Assembly: GCA_963556145.1 (NCBI GenBank) | Contig: OY744461.1 | Span: 3,100,001 to 3,164,000 of the forward strand | From: Hygrocybe punicea | Taxonomy: Eukaryota > Basidiomycota > Agaricomycetes > Agaricales > Hygrophoraceae | Reading direction: 5' to 3' | Length of the DNA stretch: 64,000 bases | Part shown: one piece after another, positions 1 through 12,841 of the stretch | How the letters are laid out: each line of letters opens with the position of its first letter | Numbering within the stretch: position 1 is the first letter of the stretch | Position numbers and translations under genes: made by a program | Notes under the pieces: generated by a model | Seen by the model: only the letters and a program-made list of their open reading frames with translations | What the model was told of the DNA's origin: nothing | Database searches by the model: none

Positions 1-2149
1 ACTTCCTTCACCGGGCGGTCAATTCTACTTTCTGATGTCTTGTTCGTGATTTTAGGCCGATTTGACGCTGGCGAGATACACTTGCGTGGCATTGCAACGC
101 TTGAACGGTAGCGCCAAGAAAGTCAAAGGTAGACTGACCAAATCGTATATCCACGTATTATGAATGTTGATTGAGTTATGCTGATGCTCAGGGTCGCTGC
201 TTGACAAGACACTACGAATCGAAATGGATAATGCGATCTTCCGCAAATTGCAGGATGCAGTGGAACATCCGTGTCGGTCTAAAGACTGGTTTGGCATGGC
301 CGAACAGGCTATCAACACCGTATACGCCCTCGGAGAACACCCGGATTTATTGTGCAATGACTTGATCAAGAAGTTGACGACAAGAGCATTCACCCGAAGG
401 GCAAACGCACAGAATGAAAAGCCGCTGGACAGGGACCCAGACGCCATGGACGAGGACCATACCGAAGATTCCCAGGAGAAGAGTGACGAAACGGCTACTC
501 AAGCAGTGACGGAGGAGGGTGGGGACAGCAACGACGTTGGCGATGCATTTGAGCTGAGTCAGCTGCTGTTCGTCGTGGGCCACGTCGCCATCAAACACAT
601 CGTCTTCCTTGAGCTGGTAGAGAGGGAATGGAAAAGACAGAAGGACGAGAAACACACTGGTACATGCCGAACTTTTCTCAGGTAATGTATACCGCGCTGA
701 CTTTCTGTGAAGGGGATAAATTAGCAGCTGGAAACAGTACCGCACACAATTCAAAAGATGGTGAAGAACTCGACCAAGTCGCAGGTAACGCGGAGGATGA
801 GATCGGAGATCGCATGGCTAGTGTTCGTGAGACTGAGTTGCTTTACGGCCCAGAGTCACTTCTTGCTGTGTATGGACCAATGCTAGTCCATATTTGCGGA
901 AGTCCGCACAAATTCAAGGTAAGCAGTATATTTTCTTGTGAGGAGCGTGGTTTGATCTCTATTCCAGAATCACACTCTGCGTGCAGTAGCTACCCTATCA
1001 TTTAGCAAGTTCCTTTGCGTCAGCTCACAATATTGCGACCAAAACCACCGGCTACTATTCAAAATTCTTGAGACATCGAAGGACCCAAACATTCGCAGTA
1101 ATATCGTAATTGCCTTGGGTGACGTCGCGGTCTCATTTAGCAACATCATTGACGAGAACAGCAATGAATTGTACAAGGGGCTTTCCGATGATGATCTGGT
1201 GGTCAAGAAGAATACGCTCATGGTGCTCACCCATTTGATTCTCAATGGTATGATAAAGGTGAAAGGCCAATTGGGAGAGATGGCCAAATGTCTTGAGGAT
1301 CCAGAACAACGCGTTGCCGACCTTGCGAAGCTCTTTTTCACCGAGTTGTCCACCAAAGATAATGCCATTTATAACAACTTGCCCGATGGTTCGTCTTAGG
1401 TCCTCGTTCGTCACCTCTACTCATGAATATTTCATACAGTCATCAGCCATCTTTCTACTGGTGATCATGCTGTGGAAGAAGACGCATTCCAGAGCACCAT
1501 GCGATACATCTTCTCATTTATCGAAAAGGTTCTTCTCCATCTTGACGATCCATCTGCATACTGACCCTGTTGCAGGAAAAGCAAGCAGAAAATATCGTAG
1601 AGAAACTGTGCCAGCGGTTCCGCCTCTCAGAAGACCCTAGACAATGGAGGGATATTGCGTTTTGTCTGTCTCTGTTGCCATTCAAGTCCGATCGCTCCGT
1701 CAAGAAGCTCATCGAAGGATTGCAATTTTATCGGGACAAACTACACGAAAAGACGGTCTTTGACCGTTTCACAGAAATCCTTGCCAAGGTATGCTGTTCC
1801 CAGTGCCTTTTTTTTCGTTTCACATTGGGCTTACATGGTCAGGCCCGGACTAACAAATCGGCTAATAAACCTGATTCAGAGCTGAATGAGTTTGAACAGG
1901 TAAGGTACTACCCCTTTAACTGCGAAAAGGCGTATTCAAGCTTGTCTGTAGATCCTAGAAGCACATAAACTGCAAGGAGAAGAGGACCAAGCTCTAGAAA
2001 AGAGAGTCGAAGGGAAGAAGGCTGCCGCCAAGAAACGGGCCACCCGTCGAAGTGAGTATTCCGAATGCATTTGATGCGTAGGTTGAAACTGATATGTAGC
2101 AGCCGCTCGTAAAAAGGCTCAGGTTAAAAACGATGACGATGAAGACTGA
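1..2149 (+). CDS. CND1: Condensin complex subunit 1 (3' part, spliced)
   Basis: This is the non-SMC HEAT-repeat subunit of condensin, which compacts mitotic chromosomes in the nucleus. The gene enters from the left edge, so its N-terminal part is missing. Readable exon pieces include LTLARYTCVALQRLNG (about 65-145), MDNAIFRKLQDAVEHP (from 224), ELLYGPESLLAVYGPMLVHI (about 835-895), then the conserved Cnd1 core with RSNIVIALGDVAVSF (about 1095-1140) and LEDPEQRVADLAKLFFTEL (about 1292-1350). The exon starting near 1576 carries ENIVEKLCQRFRL. Short introns sit near 917-990, 1389-1437, 1530-1574 and 1789-1842. The tail is basic and then acidic, ending NDDDED with TGA at 2147-2149. The next gene converges on it with about 325 bp between stops. 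I saw no frame break. The family call is secure; the exact exon edges are by eye. Confidence 0.9.
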
Positions 2150-2473
2150 TTTGTATTGGCAACTCCATATCTATTACGTTTTGTAATAATGTCAATGTAA
2201 TAATGTCGATGTAACAATTGTATGCGACGAAAATAATGTATAGGCAATGGGGAAGAAGGGCGAGAGCGACAGAGCAAAAAGAATGTGACTGGGTCAATCA
2301 AATCGCCAAACAGCAGAACGAATGACAGATGTGAGTCTGCAATAGAAACGAAGGAGTATCGACCGATACGTGAGGGATATCTTGCAGGAGATAGATATAT
2401 ATGATGCTTGAAGGAATGAGATGCAGTCAAATGCGAGTCGAGCAGAGAAGGTAAAGGAAATGGTCCATGTTAA

Positions 2474-4584
2474 CTATTCGGATTTGAATCGTGCGCCACC
2501 CCCTCCGCCGCGCATGATATCTTTCATGAACGAGAAGAAGCGGTCTGCGTATTCGCTGGAAGGGACAGGACTAATTTTATGCTTCCACAAAGATCAATAA
2601 ATTTTCGGCATAATAAGAAAAAACGACTCACTCGGTCTGACTTGAGACCCTTCCAAACATGCTCAAGTTTCTTGGCTAATGTATATGGAGTGAGAATATC
2701 GATGACACCGAGGTAGTAAATGGTATCCATCGGATCATTGGCCTCGTCTGTTGCTCGGAGACCCATTTCGTCTTGGTAAAAGAGGAAGTGTGATCGATCA
2801 CCGGTGTCCGACTCCGGAAGCCGGATGGTACCCTTGCCCAGCCGCTTCGGATCCGACTCACGCATTGCTCGTCTCATAGCGATCGCTTCAGGTGAGGTGC
2901 CACCTTTCAGCAGGGCCGGTTTCCGCCGTAATGGAGCAATGTCTGGCTATAATATGTTATAAGAGAAAAGTTTATGAAGGTAGCAGGAGAATGTCTTACC
3001 GAAAAGACTTTGAGCGTATTTCTCCGCACATTATCGCGATTGCCTCGTCGCATATTGTGGATTCCGACAAGCAGGCTGTAATCCATAACGTGGATGCTTC
3101 GCAGGAACTCCGCGTCCCGCCTGAGTTGCTCAGTCAACAACGCTCTCTTCTCTGGGCCAAGCTCCAACATCTTATTGCTATTAATCCAGTTCAAATCTTT
3201 CAGCACGGCGCGAGGATTTGCTGCAGCCTTATCCTCAGGGTATTCCCTACCAACCGTGCTTCCTTTCAGATCGTACGTCGCGTGGATATCTCTATGAGGC
3301 GGGAAAAGGTTGTTCATAATGACAAAATGGATCTTGCGCCCACGAGGAAGCTTTACACGATGGAGACCATAGAATCGCGACAGGAGTGTATGTGGGTTGC
3401 TCTTGATATGCACGTAGTAATCCTTCAGCACTGAGCGGAGGAACTTGTGTTCGGAGTGGTGAATCGTTTTGATTATGAAGCGATAGTCGCGGGAGAAGTA
3501 GAAGAAAGATCCAGATTTGCCGGGTGAGCCAAGCTCGGATAGAATGTATTGTGCGGTCAGGGAAAGGAGATAGTCCGCTGGGTCGAGATGGAAGTAGTCG
3601 TCCCGAAGTTCACGGAATACCCAAGGTGCATAATCTTTAAATTTGAAATCATATTTGGCCGAAGGTGTGAGCTCGTTACCGACACTGAATTAGAGAAATC
3701 GTTAGCATAATGAGATCTGAGCTGAAGACAACGTACATATCGAAAGAAAACTTGTGACGTGCCGTGAAATCCTCATCTGTAAGAGGACGTTTTATCTTGG
3801 CCTGACATCGAGAAACCTGTATCCTAGGTTAGAACGCGAATCCGCAATTGAACTTAACGCGGTGACTTACGCCAATGCGAATACCGGTCAACATGTTATA
3901 CATGAGAACGTAATTGACATGGTCTTCCCCAATCAGATTCCCCATTAACACATTTTGTGCCTCCTCCTTCCCACTGGGCTGCCCGCGACTCGGCACCGCT
4001 GTGAGCGCTGCCTCCGCCTCCTGTTGTGCCTTGGCTCGTTTCGACATACGTTCTCGTCGTATCTGCTCTGCATGCAACTGTATGTCGTTTGCGAGCGCGT
4101 CCTGACCGTCACCCTCATCGTACGCGAAGGGTTGTGAATAGCCGAATTCGTGACGATGCATCGGTACTGCTTTGGCAATCCTTGGGCTTGAACCTGTCGT
4201 GTTACGCCGTGTTGGATGGGACGGCATCAGCGGAGGCGGCTGCAAATAACCGTCTGCTGATAGATGCCCAGCCGCTTTGGATGATCGTGAACCGGAGGCG
4301 ACAGTCTCGGGGTGTTGGTTAGGGGTTGCGGTATCGGTGGAGTTGAGTAGTAATTTTGGGAGATGGGATGTGGTGTCGTTGAATTCGTTCGGAGGTCCGC
4401 CCCGAGCAGCAAAGCTCCTGAACGAAGGAGGGTTTGCGGAGGGAGATTGTGTCGTCAAGTGGATTGATTTTCCAGTGTGAACAGAACCAGCTTGTGAAGG
4501 AGTGATTGCATGTCTTTGGTAATCGAGTGATGGCGAAGGGTGTGTGTGTGTTGGCGGCATTGTACTGGTTATTGTGGTGGTCAT
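2474..4584 (-). CDS. MSS4: Phosphatidylinositol-4-phosphate 5-kinase (Mss4-like, spliced)
   Basis: This lipid kinase makes PI(4,5)P2 at the plasma membrane and acts in actin and cell-wall signalling. I start it at the ATG at 4582-4584. Exon 1 (4584-3871) encodes a Ser/Pro/Thr-rich, probably disordered region and then the start of the kinase core ([19 protein letters not shown]). Exon 2 (about 3816-3737) holds RHKFSFD. The next exon gives [36 protein letters not shown], a glycine-rich region, [12 protein letters not shown] and [12 protein letters not shown], the nucleotide-binding and catalytic signatures of type I/II PIP kinases. The activation-loop region [19 protein letters not shown] lies near 2650-2710. 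The C-terminus is glycine-rich and ends ARFKSE with TAG at 2476-2474. Only about 130 bp separate its start from the separase stop upstream. Confidence 0.93.
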
Positions 4585-4713
4585 GATGGAGAAGAATATT
4601 CAGAGGGTTTAGTTGAAAGCTGGACTAGGTACTCGGCTTGGCTGTGTTTGGTTTCAATGTTGACATGTATTATTCCATTTATTCACCCCTAATCTAATAC
4701 TCTACAAATGGTT

Positions 4714-7700
4714 CTACAAATAGAATGGAATCCCATATACAACTGGTGCTGCGCCCGTCAGATACTTCAGCTTGCATGAGCCTCTGGACTGTGCAACGGC
4801 GGTAACCAGCGAAACTTCTCCCCCTTGGTCCTGCCTGACAACACCACCAACTGTCAGGTGCATTCTGTCAAACACAGACTGTGCAAACTTGTCGATGTCA
4901 CGATCAGTCACATCCCAGATGTTTGCCACCAAAGTGGGGCTTGGTTTATTTAATCAATGACAAGCGACGGGAATATTCTTCAACATGAACTCACCAGCCA
5001 GCTAACATATAGTTGTACGGTGTTCCGACTCGATCAAAGTCGCCCATCTCTTTGAGAGCGCCGGATGAACAACCCCACAACATAGTTGCCGCACAACGTG
5101 GGAGGTTCCGTATCTTGTGTGAACGAACATACTGCTCTCCACCGCCATGACCGAAGTATCTAATCAAACAAAATCAAATACCAACAGGAACGAACGTGCG
5201 AGAACTTACATCACAAGATCCTTTCTTGACAGAGCATCAAGAAACTGTTGTTCACTTGGCGGCCGTCCTACGACACCTTCCCAACCAACTTTATTCATGT
5301 CTTTTAGCCAAGACACAAATCGCTCCTCCGTCCGGTGCAAATCTCCACTTGGGTTTAAGACGTAATATGACTTTCGCGGGTCCACTACGGCCCTGTCATC
5401 GACAGCAGCCTCTCCGACGTCTCTGCCATCTCCAGAAATACGCTCTCGTTGCCATTTCGCAAATTGCAGTCGATCCACCAAAAACTCCATACTCGGAATC
5501 CGGCTGACACTTCTCCCTCTCAGGATCGGTATCGACTCCCAAGGAAGTCCCTGAACGTTCTTATCTAGCACCAAGAACATGTGGCTGTCGTTTTCAGGCA
5601 CGATCTTGCCTTTGGACTTCCCAGCATGCTCTTCTAGCGCATTTCGCAGATCCACAACCACCTGATCGATGTCAACTTCCGCTATCGCCACGCCCACTCC
5701 GTGGAATTGATATAGGTCCAATATGAAGTAGATCAAATCCTCCAGCTCTTCATCCCGGCATTTGGGGGAAAGTGTAGAAAAGCATTCGAGCAGGGTGTCG
5801 TCCATCCGAATCCGAGTTTTTTGCCTTTTCTCTTGAGATTGAAGGCTCCTTTGAAAGACATTGTCAAACCGCGCTCGTAGGTCTGCGATGACGTCCGGAG
5901 GTGTATTCATCGGTTGGCTCAGAATCGTCTGACATGTGTCAACTGCAATGATAAAACTGCCAAAGAAATGATTCGAAGCTCACCTTGAATGCCCCAAGCC
6001 AACAGAATTCAATGTTCTCCAGTAGTTCTTGCATGCGTTTGTCTAGCGCATTTCGCTCCGCCCACCACGCCGCTCTGGCCTGTGGATTATCACTTTTGAC
6101 ATTCACGGCCTGGCGAGTACCTTCATCGCTCAACTCGACTATCGTCCGCAGTTCATTCAACGCATCATCAAATGTTAAGTGTTCATCTTCGCTGCTCTCC
6201 CGGCGACCTTTTAACGGAACGCAAAATATGAGCGGCTCAGCATTTGCCCGCTGGCGCGTTACGAACATTGTGTTCTTGTCTTCCGTAACGCTAATATTGA
6301 CAACCGTCCAGTTTGCAGGGAGCCTGTCGGCCGACGACCTCGATAAATTTGTGGAATCAAGAACTTGTGATCTGTATCTGGTTCGGACAGTCTCCCAATA
6401 TTGTTTCAAGCCATTTTCGTCGAGATCGAGGCCGTTTTCTTCATCGGAACCGAAGACGCTACCCAACCTAGTGTGCATTCGATTCTTTGGTCGAGGAAGC
6501 AGTGATCCGTCCGGAGCTATCAAAGGCCATTGCAGATCATCGAATGTCTGGAAATCAGGAAACTTGTGCAGAATAGTTTCCAGCATCTCACGATGCAGAG
6601 TGATGGCCGTCGATGCATCTGTGGTAGGGAAGAATTTGTCAACTTTGGAGATCCCAGAAGAAACGAAAGAAAGCGAACTTAAAAGGTTGACAGCCAGAAC
6701 CGTCCCCTCTTTCTCGGCAACGCCAAGGGAAGTTTGCAGTGCTCTGATCAAGGTTAATGAGAGAGCAGCGTCCCGCACATGCGCGACTTTCCCCCGTCTC
6801 GCCGTAAAAGTCAAGTGAGCCCAAAACATTGTTTCGGCGTTGTCCAATGCTTTTAGAATCTCTTGCGTTGAGGGATTCAACAAAAGAAGCTTGTCCCCTG
6901 ACATTCCCATAGGGAGAGTAATGGCTGGAGACAACCCGTTGTCAGAATACACATGCTTAGCGAGGAACGTGACGTACGAGATTCCACAAGCGAACTAAGG
7001 AATATATCTGCACGAAACCGCGAGTAAACATCGTGCAGAGTGAGTTTCGCCATCAGGGCATTTTCCTCCGCCTGGAATCAGGACGGGATGAATAATGGTC
7101 ACATCATAATGCAAGAAACGGACCTTGATCTGCAATGAAGGCGGTAACGACAGGAACCTGTTCAAGAGAATTTTGGAATGCCCTCCAACGTCGTCGCGAA
7201 GAAGCCAAACTATTGGCAACCACAGTTAATATCTGGAATGAGGCAGACCAAAAGGAGACTAACTATGGTGATGCAAAACGGTGGCAAGCAAAGTTGGTAC
7301 TAGAACTTCCGTGACAGAATTCGCGACAGGGGATAAGGTTGTAGATTTTCTAAGACTGTTATCATTTAAGCCCGTTGCCACCATGGAAAACCCGGACGGA
7401 ACATACTGAGGTGTTAGGTCATCGAAAGCTAGCAAGTGACCATCGAGTTCCTCCAACATGCTGGTGGCTTCCGTATACAGGTACTGAGCATCTTTGAGCT
7501 GGGAGCGTCGCTGGTTATAATCTCCGTGTATACGTTGAATATCAGCCCGATCTGTACTGGGCTCCCTCAAAATCTGGGTAGCTTGCGAAATACTTTGATA
7601 TCCATCGTGAAGCCGTCCTTGATGTAACCGTACTTCTCCCTTTCGTGCCAGCGCACGGCCAACCATGACTGGTGCGTTCATTGATGTTGCAAACTCCTGC

Positions 7701-10700
7701 GCTTGTTGCGCAAAGTATTCTGCTTCCCGTGCGGACCCCCGAGAGAAATAGGCCTCGCTAAGAGCAAACAAGGTGTCCAATAGGCCCTCGGAAATGCGGA
7801 ATTCTAGGTTGTCAACATAACGACAAGGAGTAAAAGCCTTCGAAGCAGATTTTTCCGGAGTTATCGAGGGCGAGATTTCCGACGGCAAGGCGTCCTTCAC
7901 ATCTGACATGTCAAAAGGATTTACATCGGTAGGATTTGGGGATTTTTGGAGAGGTCTCAAACGAGCAAGTGCATCTACAGCACGATACCAAAGCCGAAGC
8001 GATTGTAGCATGCCATCAAGCGAGGCTGTCGGGTCGTTCTATCCAGAGAGCCAACATCAGAATTTCGCACCCAAGACATGTTAAGTCACTAGCCTTTGCA
8101 TGTTGAATGACAGCAAACACATGGGAAGCTATGGCGGCTCGCTCCAGACGAGCAGCATGTGCCCGCACCCGCGAAGTGATTGTCCTCTTGTCCTCCTCCA
8201 GTAGTTTATCCGATAACGCCAATGCATCGCAATAAATATTTGAGCTAGCAAAGGTATCCAATGGTTAAAGATAGAGCCAAAATAGGACTCGTTAATTACC
8301 TTCGGGGGATATTGTCAAGAATGGCCAGCGCTTCTGCATGACGAAGGAAGAGTCGGACACAAACATCTTCTGATACTTGTGTGTTGCGAATGCGAGTAAA
8401 CGCCTGGTCGTAAATGGTGCTCGCTCTTTTGATCTTTCCAAGTTTGACATACTGGCGAGCGAGTTCGAGTGACGCAATCAGGTAACCTGTGAGAAGCCAA
8501 ATAAAAACTTTGCGGTGAGCTAAACACCATCGCTGCTGACCATTTCCAATTGTCCCCTCCTGTCGTTCGCACATCTGTCGCATAACATCGAGAAGGCTAA
8601 CTTTTAAGAGTATTAAACCTAGTAACCCAAGCACACTAGCCATTGTCTCTGGGGATGTTGCTGCATGAATAACATAATGCTCCAACGATGTGAATGAGGA
8701 TTACCAAGTAGAGGTAAAAGTTTATCGAATTCATCGAAAACCATGGGCGACTTCTTGACCTCTGCAGATGGCTTCGGGGGTGTCACGTTCAGTGAATCTA
8801 GGACTTAACCACGGTTAACGTAAGTCCGAAGTAGAACGAATGTCGTTTACCTTTGCGTGGTTTCGGTGTAACAGGATCTTTAGCAACGCTCTTGACAATT
8901 TTCCTCGGACCGCCACTAGCACCACGAACAGCCGGTGGTCTCCCAGATCCATTCTTTAGAACCGCCCTCTGCTTCAAAGTTCTCGCCTTTGGCATCACAT
9001 CAACCTCGAGAGCCGTCGCCAACAAAGACTTCAAGGAGTTACACGCTTCTTGGGTGTGATGTGCCACCAGGGTGCTCTGCTCCACATCGACACGACGATG
9101 GACATGCAATGCAAGCCAAAGATGTGCAGATGCACAATATTGTAGACAGAACTGTGAGAGTGTATTGTCATAGCCAAAGCTCTTCGCAATCGACAAGCAT
9201 GAACAAATAGGCAGACCGCGACGACAACGTGAACACTCACAACACGCGTCAAAAGGCTGACAGCTTCCTTGCCCATTTCTTGAGGGTAAGGCAGTCCAAC
9301 TATGTTGTCCAGTCCCACATGATAAGCGAACTCCATGCTGTTAAGCAAGATTCTTGCCCTCCGTATGGGCATTTCATCCTCAACATAAACATTTCGGGCA
9401 TCCTTTAGTAGTGTCAGAACGACTTGATCGACACCTTCCTTCCAAATACATCCTCTCAAACTCGCCAACTGCCGTTCGAGAAGCATGCCCGTAATAGCTG
9501 GGATCTGCATTTTTTCCATGGTAGATTTCAGAGACGCCTCGATGGGATCTAGAAGCATCTCGCAAGCAGCAAGGTAGGTGAGTTTGTCAATGATAGACCC
9601 GAGTTGCTTTAGACAAGTTGAAGCATTGAAAACCGTGCTAGGTCCACCGAGGCTGGCATGGTTTACAAAATTCGCTTCCGAAAAGGGAAATGCCTTAACT
9701 GCTTGGATAAACGCTTCAAACGCACACTATGGAAGAAGGATGAGCGACCTTGAGATAACAGAAGACTGAACATCAATAACTGACTTTGCGATCACCAATC
9801 TTGGAGTAACACACCCCCAACAACTCCCACCGCCGATACAACTGGCTTTCAAGTACTTTCCAATGCTCCTCCTGTGGTACTGACGGTTCACTTTGGTGAT
9901 ACATACTCAACGCCCGGCCACCTAGACAACAACCTTCCCTCAAAAACCGTACTGCAGGCCCATGCTGTCCTTCCTGATACAGTGTCCCTGCGAGGTTGTA
10001 GAATGCACCAGAAACACACCTAACAAGGTTATGGGTGGCCCCCTCGATGGTCGACGCTGGTGTGGCTATATCTTGTACATTATATTGAAGCCCAAGAAGT
10101 TTGACAGCTCGCATTAAGAAATCGAAGGCAGGACCATACGTCCGCGCATCCTTTGGGACCAGAGACGTACGAGCCAGCAAGAAGAAGGTATCCATCGCTT
10201 GAGTTAGAAGATCCAGGTCTGTTCTCTGAGGATGGATTAGCCGGCACGACCAAGGTGTAATCGACACCTAATGAATACTCACGATGGCTAACACACTTTC
10301 CAAAATATCCACTGTTGCCACCAAAAGCAAGATGGCACAATCGCGATATTCATCCTCTCCATTCCTGGCAGAACGCTGGTCTACCCCGTCAATAGCCCTT
10401 ACGGCAGCCCTCCTCATACGCTCTAGAGCCTTTCCCAATTTCCCTGCTTTCCTTCTGCCCTCAGGGTCAAGTGTTCCTGACGGGAAAATGTATGAGGAAA
10501 ATTTTCGGAGCAAAGATGTCGCTGTGCGAACATGTATTATTAGGTCGGCTGCATATATTCATCATGTCAGTTGCGAGTTACTGTTTGAGAAACAGCGGCA
10601 TACTATGGCGAGAATTGGGATCAGAACTAAACTGTTCAAGGAGAACTGTAGCTTGTGTGAACGAGGTGCAGATGTTGGCCTCTTTCGCTGTTGCTGCAAT

Positions 10701-12020
10701 AACTTTCTCCTTCTCAGATTCCCGTTCTTCCCTCGACCCCTCCATACGTATATTTGACTCTGTTTCATTTGCTCCAGCCCCTTCAAAAGCATTGTGGATG
10801 GACGACGGTATCAGGGAGACCGAAGCAGACTGCGCCAATACCGCTATCCGATCAAGGAAACTTGAATCCTCCACCTGGCGTGTAATTTATGGATGAAACA
10901 ATTACACAGGAAATTGGTCGTTACGCACCTGCGCTGCAAACTTGAACCAATGTTCACAATACCTCACAAACCCGGTCCCCATCATAAATACCCTTCCATC
11001 TTCCCTCTTCTCCGCGAGCCGGATGAAATCATTAAAATTCGAGATTAAGACTCGAGCGGTGACCTCGGTAGTCAGTGTGGTCGATATAGGCCCGTTGATG
11101 TAGGTTGAAACAAATTTAGTGGCTTGGTTCCAGAAGGTATTGGGCTCCACTATACCAGGACTAGTGTGCAAGAGGCATGACAGCGCGTAAGACCGGATGC
11201 GAAAGACGGCGGAGGCCGCGTGTGAATATATGGCAGGAAAGTTTGACTTCGTCAAAGTTGTGTATGCGCATGTCAGTAGGGAGTCCTTTTGTTTGGATGA
11301 GAGGGTGGATAAGAGGGGAACCCAAACCAGAAATGTAGGAGACTCAAGGAGAGCCTTTGAAAAGGAATCAAGGGTGGCGACGTCCTTCGTCGTCCCAGAT
11401 TTGATGGAGAGGAAGTATTGCGAATAAGACGTTATTGCGTGGAGCAGATATGTTGATATGAGAGCCTGTAGAATAGCATTTGTAGATGACTCAGATGACG
11501 GGAGGGGAAGTGATAGAATAAGTAGGGTGTTGTGTGGGCACGGCTTCTTCGACGAAGTCAGTTTCTTCTTCGTGCACATGGAGGGCGTGGATTGATATAG
11601 AGAACAAATGTGGGTGTGCATATCTGAAAGTTCAAACAATGCCATCTCAAACTGTTTCCATGTTGCTTAGTGCGATCCTCCAGACGGACGATGAAAAGCA
11701 CGCACCATTTCCAATGCAATAAATTTGCCCACAGCGCTCAATGCTGCCCGTTCAACATCAAGATCCTTGGGACATTTCTCTCTCAATTCCCGTAGACACA
11801 CCGAAATAGTTTTGGCAGAGGCATTAATGCTTGTCACGGTTGATTTCCGTTTTCCTGATGGCGCGACTCCAGCCTTCCAGCCCAATTGAACAAGACTCGA
11901 TAGATTTTGTAAGGCCAGATTCACGGAGCGCATAGCATTGTGTCGTCCAGCAGAATCCTTGTTGACAGGCATAACTTGAAGCTTGAAGAAGACGCGTTGG
12001 TGGTGTTGCGCGTTGAACAC
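4714..12020 (-). CDS. ESP1: Separase (cohesin-cleaving cysteine protease, many exons)
   Basis: Separase is the clan CD protease that cleaves the cohesin kleisin at anaphase onset. The C-terminal catalytic region is unmistakable. [20 protein letters not shown] lies at about 5260-5310. [10 protein letters not shown] (catalytic His) and [12 protein letters not shown] (catalytic Cys) lie at about 5060-5210. [20 protein letters not shown] lies near 4860-4935. The stop is at 4716-4714. The long N-terminal part is a series of helical, TPR-like exons (7259-8011, 8016-8261, 8798-9196, 9773-10267, 10902-11645 and others), as expected for a family of roughly 1,600-2,200 residues. The first exon appears to be 12020-11706, spliced at GAAATG before GTGCGT and joined to an exon beginning [10 protein letters not shown] near 11660. 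The start codon is the least certain part. Both catalytic residues are present, so the gene looks functional. Confidence 0.92.
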
Positions 12021-12061
12021 ATGATCAATTTACAACTTGCATTTGTCACGGTCATTCCAGC
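12021..12061. promoter_or_regulatory. Very short divergent promoter between separase and RPB10
   Basis: Only 41 bp separate the proposed separase ATG (minus strand) from the RPB10 ATG at 12062 (plus strand). If both starts are right, the two 5' leaders and core promoters must overlap each other or the first exons. No TATA element is visible. A downstream separase start, for example the next in-frame Met about 50 nt in, would widen the gap. Confidence 0.35.
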
Positions 12062-12452
12062 ATGGTGAGTAAAAACAATTTGCCCTTCTGCATCTTAAAC
12101 ATCTTACGCTCACAGATAATTCCTGTGAGATGTTTTTCCTGTGGCAAAGTTATTGGAGATAAATGGAATGCCTACCTGGAATTGCTGGCGAAGGATATCA
12201 GTGAAGGGTGAGTCACCTTCGGTTTGAAATCTTCCAGGGCTGACAACTGTCATCGTGGTATCAGCGACGCCCTTGACGAACTACAGTTGAAAAGATATTG
12301 CTGTCGGCGGATGGTTCTCACGCATGTCGACCTTATCGAAAAGCTGCTTCACTATAATCGTCTGTGGTCAAAATTCATGTCTTATAAGGCGTTAAATTTG
12401 ACGACTTTCTTGAAAAGCCATGGAGCGCACGAAAGACAAAGGCAATTTTTGA
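12062..12452 (+). CDS. RPB10: RNA polymerase I/II/III shared subunit Rpb10 (RPABC5), four exons
   Basis: This is the small zinc-binding subunit common to nuclear RNA polymerases I, II and III. The exons are 12062-12064 (only the ATG), 12116-12207, 12265-12359 and 12418-12452. They total 225 nt, giving 74 residues, close to the family length of about 70. The protein starts [18 protein letters not shown], has [20 protein letters not shown] in the middle, and ends [12 protein letters not shown]. The four zinc-binding cysteines are present (the CxxC near residues 7-10 and the CC pair near 44-45). All splice sites are GT-AG; the last intron starts GTCTGT, a weaker donor, but the reading NPMER after it matches the family's NPLEK. 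The gene diverges from separase and converges on the next gene with about 390 bp between stops. The first intron separates the start codon from the rest of the protein. Confidence 0.93.
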
Positions 12453-12841
12453 TTTTTGTATCCAGACATCGATATTTCTGTAATGAATTAGCTTCAAATT
12501 GCCGTAACATGTTCTGGATGTTGTTAATCCATGTCTCCGATATCGGCCCTAACTGGCACTGCTCAACAACAACAAAAATTCGCAGACGTAAACCGTAACA
12601 TACCTCCATCGTACGTGGTGGGCAGATACTTGGGTGAAGATTCTCACTCCGAGCCCAAATTTTGGTGTGCATTTCTTTTTACAGATTCGTGTCTATTCCA
12701 GTTCGTTTAGAGTTATATCTGTGAAGTGGGTGACCATTGGCCCCCAGTCTCTCGACTTGGCTGCTCTATTGTGATATTCTGACAATTCGATGCGGGACGT
12801 GACCCATTCATGCAGTCATCGATCGAGCAAGTCCAGGCAAA

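Noticed and set aside
12382..12672. Minus-strand 96-codon frame over RPB10
   Set aside because: It overlaps the last RPB10 exon and intron and looks like no known protein.
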